Position numbers and translations under genes: made by a program
The notes under the pieces: generated by a model
Seen by the model: only the letters and a program-made list of their open reading frames with translations
Database searches by the model: none
What the model was told of the DNA's origin: nothing
From: Akkermansiaceae bacterium
GTDB taxonomy: Bacteria > Verrucomicrobiota > Verrucomicrobiia > Verrucomicrobiales > Akkermansiaceae
Direction of reading: 5' to 3'
Assembly (NCBI GenBank): GCA_023301645.1
Contig: JALZUH010000037.1
Coordinates: forward strand, 1 to 11,474
Length of the DNA: 11,474 bases
Part shown: positions 6,219 through 11,474 of the stretch, in pieces
Numbering within the stretch: the first letter of the stretch is position 1
How the letters are laid out: each line of letters opens with the position of its first letter

Positions 6219-7241
6219 ATGAAAAAACCAGCCGCTCTCCTTCTCAATCTAGGCTCTCCTGACAGCACTGAAGTCGCCGATGTTCGTCGTTATCTTGATG
6301 AATTTCTCAACGACGAGCGTGTCCTTGATATCAACCCAATTGTTCGCAAGCTTCTCCTCAAACTGGTCATCTTACCGAAGAGACCCCAAGAGTCTGCGGA
6401 GGCATACAGTGAGGTCTGGACCAAGGAGGGCTCACCACTCATTGTCACCAGTAAGAAGCAGCAAGAGCTCGTCTCTAAGGATGTCGACATGCCTGTCTAT
6501 CTAGGGATGCGCTATGGTAATCCTTCTACTGCGAGCGTGGTTAAGCAGATGGTAGCAGATGGTATCACCGATGTGTTCATCATCCCCCTCTACCCACACT
6601 ACGCTATGTCGAGCTACGAGTCAGCCGTGGTTAAGGCTATGGAGGAGATCAATGCTCAGAAGCCTTCAATGCGCACTGAGCTCGTTCAGCCATTCTACCA
6701 AGATGATGACTATATCAGCGCCTTAGTCGATAGCGCGAAGCCTCACATGGAGAGCGACGACGAGCTACTGCTCTTTAGCTTCCACGGTATCCCTGAGCGA
6801 CACATCAAAAAGTCTGACCCCTCACACGCTCACTGCCTTGTCCGTGAGGACTGCTGTGTCACGGCAAACCCATGCCACGCTACATGCTACAGGCACCAGT
6901 GTTACGAAACGGTCAAAGCCTTTATCGAGAAGTCCGGTATCCCTAAGGAGAAAACAGCCGTTTCCTTCCAATCTCGCCTGCTTCGCGACCCTTGGCTCTC
7001 TCCTTACACGGACTTTGAGCTTAAGAGATTCGGCCGCGAAGGCATCAAGAAAATCAAAGTCATGTGCCCTGCATTCGTCTCAGACTGTCTAGAGACTATT
7101 GAGGAAATAGGTATGACCGGTGTCGAGCAGTTCATCGAAGCTGGCGGTAAGGATATGGATCTCATCCCCTGCATGAACGACCACCCTAGCTGGATCGAGT
7201 TCCTCACTAATCGTATCAACACCTGGCAGAAATCACTGTAG
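6219..7241 (+). CDS. hemH: Ferrochelatase with internal cysteine-rich insert
   Basis: A 340-residue enzyme that inserts Fe2+ into protoporphyrin IX, the last step of heme synthesis by the protoporphyrin route; cytoplasmic or membrane-associated. The ATG at 6219 is preferred over a GTG at 6153 because it gives the typical family start, AALLLNLGSPDS. Landmarks are YLGMRYGNPS (about 94-103), the catalytic His189 in LFSFHGIPERH, FQSRLLRDPWLSPYTD, and VMCPAFVSDCLETIEEI, where Glu292 is the conserved acidic residue. Between the His motif and FQSR is a segment with six cysteines (206, 212, 213, 219, 223, 228). A class of bacterial ferrochelatases with a [2Fe-2S] cluster bound in an internal segment is known, and this segment fits it (inference). 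The acpH-like gene follows after 59 bases. Confidence 0.96.
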   Translation: MKKPAALLLNLGSPDSTEVADVRRYLDEFLNDERVLDINPIVRKLLLKLVILPKRPQESAEAYSEVWTKEGSPLIVTSKKQQELVSKDVDMPVYLGMRYGNPSTASVVKQMVADGITDVFIIPLYPHYAMSSYESAVVKAMEEINAQKPSMRTELVQPFYQDDDYISALVDSAKPHMESDDELLLFSFHGIPERHIKKSDPSHAHCLVREDCCVTANPCHATCYRHQCYETVKAFIEKSGIPKEKTAVSFQSRLLRDPWLSPYTDFELKRFGREGIKKIKVMCPAFVSDCLETIEEIGMTGVEQFIEAGGKDMDLIPCMNDHPSWIEFLTNRINTWQKSL

Positions 7242-7255
7242 CCAGGGCAACATTA

Positions 7256-7288
7256 AGTAGCATAGCTATCTAAACCATAGCGGCTACT
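7256..7288 (+). promoter_or_regulatory. Hairpin between hemH and the acpH-like gene
   Basis: AGTAGC (7256-7261) pairs with GCTACT (7283-7288) and GCTAT (7265-7269) pairs with ATAGC (7277-7281) around a 7-base loop. It lies 14 bases after the hemH stop and 12 bases before the TTG start of the next gene. The bases that follow (CGGCACTCTATTTT) have only a short late T-run, so it may be a weak terminator or a processing or stabilising stem between two co-transcribed genes. Confidence 0.4.
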
Positions 7289-7300
7289 CGGCACTCTATT

Positions 7301-7906
7301 TTGAACTACCTCGCCCATCTTCTACTCGCTGACGATACAGCTCCATCACGTATTGGTAACCTATTAGGTGACTTTACGCGTGGCTCACTAGAGAAGCTTG
7401 GCGAAATATACCCTCCTGAGCTTATCAGGGGGATTAGTATGCACCGTGATATTGATCGGTTTACCGATAGTCACCCTAGCTTTCGTGTCGGGCGCTCTCT
7501 ACTGCATCCATCGCGCAGTCGCTTCGCAGGGATTGTCCTCGATATTTATTACGACCACTTCCTTTCTCGTCATTGGGAAAAGTTCTCCAGTGTCGACTTG
7601 ATGAGCTTCACCCAGCAAGTTTACAAGGAGATCGAGGCGCACCCCCAATGGCAGGCTGGTCGCCTTGCCGATATATTCCCGTCGATGATGGCTACTAATT
7701 GGCTAGCTGGCTATGGTAGTATTGAGGGGATCGAGCACACCTTAGTTCGCATGTCTCAGCGCAGTCCTCGTATCGGCGCAATAGCGGGAAGTGTCGATGA
7801 CCTTAAAGCTCACTACGCTGACTTTGAGCAGCTTTTTCTCTCCTTCATGCCTGAGCTAGTGAGCTTCACCGAGGGGTGGAAGCAAGCTCATCCTCTGCAG
7901 CTTTGA
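7301..7906 (+). CDS. acpH: ACP phosphodiesterase-like protein (AcpH/DUF479)
   Basis: A 201-residue protein close in length to E. coli AcpH, which removes the 4'-phosphopantetheine group from holo-acyl carrier protein. The family core is well conserved: MNYLAHLLLA at the N-terminus, IGNLLGDFTRG (18-28) with Asp24, MHRDIDRFTDSHP (47-59) and LDIYYDHFLSRHW (80-92). These His and Asp residues form the metal-dependent HD-like site in the family. The start is a TTG, not an ATG, and is chosen because MNYLAH is the family's own N-terminus. No Shine-Dalgarno sequence precedes it. It is 59 bases from hemH and may be co-transcribed with it, although a hairpin lies between. In many bacteria relatives of this family have not been tested, so the exact substrate is inferred. 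Confidence 0.88.
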   Translation: MNYLAHLLLADDTAPSRIGNLLGDFTRGSLEKLGEIYPPELIRGISMHRDIDRFTDSHPSFRVGRSLLHPSRSRFAGIVLDIYYDHFLSRHWEKFSSVDLMSFTQQVYKEIEAHPQWQAGRLADIFPSMMATNWLAGYGSIEGIEHTLVRMSQRSPRIGAIAGSVDDLKAHYADFEQLFLSFMPELVSFTEGWKQAHPLQL

Positions 7907-7919
7907 TGGCTTCAGAGCA

Positions 7920-9431
7920 CTAGAGCTTCCTAAATAATCCTTTGAGTAAGCTCTTCCCCTGCTTCTTGAGCGCATCTGAGCCTCCGTTTTTTAGGTAGTC
8001 TTTGCCAAGCTCCTTACCAAGCTTTTTCAGGCTGTCGCTATAGCCTGAGATATCGCCTGTAGGTCGCACCTTAGGATCTGAAAATTCACCCGATGACTCC
8101 ACGGCTAGGAGGATTCGATTGTCGCGTATGACCTGCCCGCTAATATCGTTAATAATTCCCTCACGCATTATCTCTGGGAGCTGATCGGCACCTTTCTGGA
8201 TGATCTCTATGAAACTCCTACTCGACTTCTCCGATGCTAGTAGCTCGGCTTGGATCATGTGTTGGTCTGTCTCAGTCTGTATCCATGCTCCTGCTGTCGC
8301 GGCGATTTCCCAGTCACCCACCCAGATGGAGATAGGCTTGAGCACGGTGAGCTTACCAAGGTGGTAGTGCACAGCAATGGCCTTGCTTCTGCCAAAGGTG
8401 GCTTTGGTCGGTAAATCAGACACGCTAATGCCGACTTTTTCTAATACAGAGAGTTTATCCCATGTTTTCTCCACGACGGGGAACTGAGTGTTGAGCCATG
8501 AATCATCACCAAGGCTGATGTCACCTCTCATATTAGGCTCTACATTACCGGTTACTGGATTGAAAATGGTCGTTTGGGAGTTACTAGAAAGGTAAAGCTC
8601 ACCATACCTCTCACCCACAGCAAGCTCACCACCCTGGCCCGTCGAGTCGATCTTGATGAGCATATCAATGCTCAGGTCAGCTGAGTTGGTCTTATCGAGC
8701 TGCTTTGGATCGATCTTAATAGAGCTCAAGTCAATCTGCACTCCAGTGCAAAAAAGCGTCATTCCCATGGCCTCCATCGTCAGCACTAGCTCTGAATCCT
8801 CGATATTCAATCGCCCAAGTGTCGCGGCGAAGTCGGCGTGCTCTGAGACAGGAGATTGACTCTCTACTTGCTGATCACTCGCTGTGTTTTGAAGAGCAGT
8901 GAGCTGCTTGTCTTCGGGATACTTAGCAACATGATCCACCTTGACGCCCCTAACACCATTGCCTTGGGGTTTGGAGTTCATATGGTTTGATTTGTTCTTA
9001 GCAATTGATTCCGATGACTTCGGCTCCTCAAAGAGCTCCTCTAGAGAATTACTCCCATCCTCCCGTATGACGGCCGATATCTTCGCCCCTCGGATGAGCA
9101 CGCTCGATACGTCGACGTGCTTTTTGATCAAATCACCAAGTCCTACACTGACACTGAGTTTATCGATTTTGACCTCAGCCTCGTCGCCATTATGTGGCGT
9201 AAAGTGGACGTCCTTAAGCGTCAGATTGGCAGGTGCACCTAGTAATGAAAAATCAATACCACCAATAGATACGTGACTGTTGACTGACGCTTCTATTTGG
9301 GAGGCTATGAAGTCTTTATTTAAAAAGCGCTGCTTGATGACATTTCCAGCAACGACAATGACTACCACCGCTACCACGGTCATTATGAGGAGGGGTTTAG
9401 CGTATTTTTTAAGCGACTTCTGTTTCGGCAT
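7920..9431 (-). CDS. AsmA-like/DUF748-type envelope protein
   Basis: A 503-residue protein with one N-terminal membrane anchor at about 12-30 and the rest probably periplasmic. Residues about 36-130 follow the AsmA-type pattern: FIASQIEASVNSHVSIGGIDF, a short strand about LTLKDVHF, KIDKLSVSVGLGDLI and VDVSSVLIRGAKISAVI. A hydrophilic low-complexity linker (about 134-195) follows, then repeated beta strands to about 450. The tail (about 455-503) has GDISGYSDSLKKLGKELGKD and ends in a basic KSLLKGLFRKL helix. AsmA-like proteins are implicated in envelope biogenesis and lipid movement between membranes; the exact function here is not known. The ATG at 9431 follows GGCTAATAGTC by 4 bases. The gene is divergent from the small membrane protein and ends 13 bases from the convergent acpH-like gene; I see no strong terminator between them. 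Confidence 0.7.
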   Translation of the reverse strand: MPKQKSLKKYAKPLLIMTVVAVVVIVVAGNVIKQRFLNKDFIASQIEASVNSHVSIGGIDFSLLGAPANLTLKDVHFTPHNGDEAEVKIDKLSVSVGLGDLIKKHVDVSSVLIRGAKISAVIREDGSNSLEELFEEPKSSESIAKNKSNHMNSKPQGNGVRGVKVDHVAKYPEDKQLTALQNTASDQQVESQSPVSEHADFAATLGRLNIEDSELVLTMEAMGMTLFCTGVQIDLSSIKIDPKQLDKTNSADLSIDMLIKIDSTGQGGELAVGERYGELYLSSNSQTTIFNPVTGNVEPNMRGDISLGDDSWLNTQFPVVEKTWDKLSVLEKVGISVSDLPTKATFGRSKAIAVHYHLGKLTVLKPISIWVGDWEIAATAGAWIQTETDQHMIQAELLASEKSSRSFIEIIQKGADQLPEIMREGIINDISGQVIRDNRILLAVESSGEFSDPKVRPTGDISGYSDSLKKLGKELGKDYLKNGGSDALKKQGKSLLKGLFRKL

Positions 9432-9435
9432 AGCC

Positions 9436-9446
9436 GACTATTAGCC
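9436..9446 (-). promoter_or_regulatory. GGCTAATAGTC motif upstream of the AsmA-like gene, possible -10 region
   Basis: Identical to the motif at 2067-2077 and ends 4 bases before the ATG at 9431. Here GCTAAT can be read as an extended -10 (TGG before it), with TTGAGG as the -35 at a 16-base spacing. Transcription would begin within a few bases of the ATG, giving almost no leader. Sequence-only inference. Confidence 0.35.
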
Positions 9447-9482
9447 CAGTATCCCCTCCTGCCTCAATCTCTTAATGAACAC

Positions 9483-9512
9483 TTGCCAGATAGAGCTAGC
9501 GTGGAATATATA
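9483..9512 (+). promoter_or_regulatory. Candidate promoter of the small membrane protein, possible leaderless mRNA
   Basis: TTGCCA (9483-9488, 5 of 6 to the -35 consensus) and TATATA (9507-9512, 4 of 6 to the -10 consensus) are 18 bases apart. The ATG starts at 9518, only 5 bases after the -10 box, so normal initiation would begin at or next to the A of the ATG. No Shine-Dalgarno sequence could fit in such a leader. Confidence 0.4.
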
Positions 9513-9517
9513 GCCAT

Positions 9518-9889
9518 ATGATTCCGACCGTGATCAATTCTCTTATCTTAATTATCCTAGGCATCGTTAGCTTTATCAACTGGGAGCTGATGAATACCAC
9601 AGGGCAAGCCACGAGCATGCTCATGCTTGTGTTCTTTGGTGGCGCTTTTCTTATTTGTCTAGCCTTCAGATCGCAGCACTTCACCCATGGTCTCTATGGA
9701 GGGCTTATTTTTGCGCTCTTAGGCATTATTTCTGCCGTCATCAGAATCCACCAATTCGGACATTTCACGAACCTCAGAGATCCGAAGCTCCATGTCATCT
9801 TTGGCATGCTCATTATCTGCATCATCCAAACAAACCACATCTGGAAGCAGGTGCAGAAAGAGCGTTTGAAAGATATGATGCAAAGCTAG
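9518..9889 (+). CDS. Small four-helix membrane protein of unknown function
   Basis: A 123-residue protein with four predicted membrane helices at about 4-22, 32-50, 59-77 and 91-108, a short basic C-terminal tail (KQVQKERLKD) and few charged residues between helices. The helix-loop boundaries contain several His (54, 57, 78, 82, 92, 107), but no recognisable metal or heme motif. I do not recognise the family. It is divergent from the AsmA-like gene by 86 bases, and its stop lies 57 bases from the convergent sulfatase stop. The ATG is the first one after a candidate -10 box, which supports the start. That it is a real gene rests on hydrophobicity pattern, promoter fit and the absence of a competing gene on the other strand. 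Confidence 0.7.
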   Translation: MIPTVINSLILIILGIVSFINWELMNTTGQATSMLMLVFFGGAFLICLAFRSQHFTHGLYGGLIFALLGIISAVIRIHQFGHFTNLRDPKLHVIFGMLIICIIQTNHIWKQVQKERLKDMMQS

Positions 9890-9891
9890 AG

Positions 9892-9912
9892 AAAAAGGGC
9901 GTGTTCTTCCCT
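9892..9912 (-). terminator. Weak possible terminator for the sulfatase gene
   Basis: On the minus strand AGGG (9912-9909) pairs with CCCT (9899-9896) around a 9-base loop, followed by TTTTC. The stem is only 4 bases, so it is weak. It lies 35 bases past the sulfatase stop, just beyond the stop of the opposite gene. Confidence 0.22.
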
Positions 9913-9946
9913 AGCTTATAGTCATAATAAACAATCTACAGAACTG

Positions 9947-11443
9947 TTACTGTTCAGTCGCCTCTTTCTTCAGAGGCATATGCGCCTCATCCATGAGGCT
10001 AGCAATCTGTGCTACTAGCTCAGGGTTTTGCTTAGCCACATCATTGGTCTCACCAATATCGTCTTTTAGATTATAGAGCTCAATAGGATGGAACTTCACT
10101 TTCCTGCCTTGTGGCTGAATCTCAGCCTTCTTTCCCTTCTTTTTCCTAGTCACTATAGCTCTCTGCACGGCCTTCCAGTCACCGTAGCGCATCGAACGTG
10201 AACTATATGGCACATTATCTTTATTTATAAATTCGTGATAGATGTAATCGTGCTTAGCCTGCTCCCCCTGAGCAAGAAGTGTCGGCATCATTGAAATACC
10301 ATCACTCTGCTCTGGCACTGGCTGACCAATCATCTCAGCAAAGGTCGGTAATATATCCCAAAAGGCACTAAGGTGAGAGCTCTCGCTGCCCGCAGTAACT
10401 TGACTTGGCCAACGCACGAGGAATGGTGTCCTGATACCGCCTTCATAAAGGTCACGTTTGTGACCACGTAAGGGGCCATTAGAGTCCCAGAACTTAGGAT
10501 TATGCCCACCCTCAACATGAGTGCCATTATCACTAGAGAACACCACCACCGTATTATCATCGACTCCGAGCTCCTTTAGCATGGCGAGAATCTCACCTAC
10601 CTGATTGTCAAAGTTCTCCATCATCGCGGCAAAACCTGCAATGGGATTAACAACATCTGGGCAGAGCTCTAATCCAGCACTATAGCGGCCAATTTTCGAA
10701 TTAAACGCAGGATACACCTTACACCATTTTTCATGCATTTCTACAGGGGCATGCATTGCGGCGTGAGGAACAGCCGTCGGAATATAGCAAAAAAACGGCG
10801 TCTTTGTGCTCACACTCTTTTTAATAAAGTCGAAAGCGTCCTGCATGATCAGATCATGAACAAAGGTATTCTTTTCCATAGGAACCTCCACCCCGTCACG
10901 GACAATACTCGTAGGGTAATAGGTATGTGCGATGCGCTGACTCTTCCAACCCGTGAAATGGTCGAAACCGTGAGTGAGCGGATTAGCTGCACCTGTTTTA
11001 TCGGTCTCGCCTAGACCCCACTTCCCATACGCACCTGTGGCATAACCTGCATTTTTAAACAAACGTGGTAGAGTGGTCATTTCACGATCAAGAGAATAAT
11101 CATTCTCATCTCCATTACCTCTGCAGTGCACACGTCCTGGATGCTGACCCGTCATCAGCACAGCACGTGAGGGTGAACACACCGTATTTCCCGAGTAGTG
11201 ATCGGTAAATTTCATACCTTCAAGTGCTATGCGGTCGATATTAGGCGTCTTGAGTTTCTTTTGTCCATAGACGCCTAGATCGCCAAGCCCGAGGTCATCA
11301 GCTAATATATAGATGATATTAGGCTTCAGGGCTTTATTAAGAGAGCTCTCCTGCCCCTCAGCGTCGACAGCGCCATAGACAGCTGAATGCAGGGATGAGT
11401 GTAGGATAAGACAAGAGAATGCTAGTAGATAGGTTGTTTTCAT
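9947..11443 (-). CDS. Secreted S1-family formylglycine sulfatase
   Basis: A 498-residue protein of the arylsulfatase A-like S1 family, which hydrolyses sulfate esters. It starts with a signal peptide (MKTTYLLAFSCLILHSSLHSAVYGA), so it acts in the periplasm or outside. Catalytic residues can be placed: Asp49-Asp50 in ILADDLGLGD, the formylglycine motif CSPSR with Cys89 and Arg93, Lys141 in AYGKWGLG, His227 in AVPHAAMHAP, and Asp305-Asn306 in FSSDNGTH, the metal ligands. LRGHKRDLYEGGIRTP closes the core. Cys89 needs a formylglycine-generating or anSME enzyme, not present in this window. The TGQHPG...RGN pattern after the motif is typical of a large S1 subgroup common in Verrucomicrobia and Planctomycetes. 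The substrate is likely a sulfated polysaccharide, but no glycoside hydrolase or transporter in the window tests this. Confidence 0.95.
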   Translation of the reverse strand: MKTTYLLAFSCLILHSSLHSAVYGAVDAEGQESSLNKALKPNIIYILADDLGLGDLGVYGQKKLKTPNIDRIALEGMKFTDHYSGNTVCSPSRAVLMTGQHPGRVHCRGNGDENDYSLDREMTTLPRLFKNAGYATGAYGKWGLGETDKTGAANPLTHGFDHFTGWKSQRIAHTYYPTSIVRDGVEVPMEKNTFVHDLIMQDAFDFIKKSVSTKTPFFCYIPTAVPHAAMHAPVEMHEKWCKVYPAFNSKIGRYSAGLELCPDVVNPIAGFAAMMENFDNQVGEILAMLKELGVDDNTVVVFSSDNGTHVEGGHNPKFWDSNGPLRGHKRDLYEGGIRTPFLVRWPSQVTAGSESSHLSAFWDILPTFAEMIGQPVPEQSDGISMMPTLLAQGEQAKHDYIYHEFINKDNVPYSSRSMRYGDWKAVQRAIVTRKKKGKKAEIQPQGRKVKFHPIELYNLKDDIGETNDVAKQNPELVAQIASLMDEAHMPLKKEATEQ

Positions 11444-11474
11444 GAGGTATCAAGGTCTTCGATATGGCACTAAT

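Noticed and set aside
6219..7906. hemH and the acpH-like gene as a functional unit linking heme and fatty acid synthesis
   Set aside because: Adjacency alone supports it; a hairpin separates them and no known link makes this more than speculation.
7922..7954. AGAGCTT/AAGCTCT inverted repeat at the end of the AsmA-like gene
   Set aside because: Long loop, no T-tract, and mostly within coding sequence; probably chance.
9960..9977. GCCTCT-N6-AGAGGC hairpin near the sulfatase 3' end
   Set aside because: It lies inside the coding sequence and no T-tract follows on the minus strand.
1..11474. CRISPR array, mobile element, phage, toxin-antitoxin or biosynthetic cluster
   Set aside because: No regular repeats, transposase, integrase, att-like repeats, small paired toxin genes or synthase domains were seen.

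Overview
The window looks like ordinary chromosome from a Gram-negative bacterium, most likely a verrucomicrobium or close relative (inference). Reasons: a secreted S1 formylglycine sulfatase, an AsmA-like envelope protein, a short lipoprotein of a type I associate with Verrucomicrobia, a ferrochelatase with an internal cysteine-rich insert, and a general lack of Shine-Dalgarno sequences. I saw no rRNA, tRNA, CRISPR array, transposase, integrase or phage gene. By eye, base composition is even apart from one very A+T-rich intergenic stretch at about 5490-5634.

Layout. Bases 1-290 hold the 3' end of a + strand gene that resembles the C-terminus of a GspK-type minor pseudopilin. A secreted TPR protein (340-2061, minus) is divergent from chorismate synthase aroC (2197-3291, plus), which is followed by a hairpin terminator candidate and a CvpA-like membrane protein (3389-4183, plus). 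That gene converges, with no bases between the two stop codons, on a minus-strand group: a PgeF/YfiH multicopper-oxidase-like protein (4184-4861), a MarR regulator (4983-5429) and a small lipoprotein (5635-6015). Ferrochelatase hemH (6219-7241) and an ACP phosphodiesterase-like gene (7301-7906) follow on the plus strand. The last third holds an AsmA-like protein (7920-9431, minus), a divergent 123-residue four-helix membrane protein (9518-9889, plus) and a sulfatase (9947-11443, minus).

The genes do not form one visible pathway. aroC (aromatic amino acids), hemH (heme), the AcpH-like gene (acyl carrier protein prosthetic group) and pgeF are housekeeping functions mixed with envelope and secreted proteins. 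I do not see a convincing new multi-gene system. The most interesting signals are non-coding. Three successive hairpins lie between marR and pgeF, the last enclosing the pgeF start codon and running into a U-tract. Several inverted repeats cluster in front of marR. An 11-base motif is shared just upstream of two distant start codons, and one -10-like box sits so close to an ATG that the mRNA could be leaderless.
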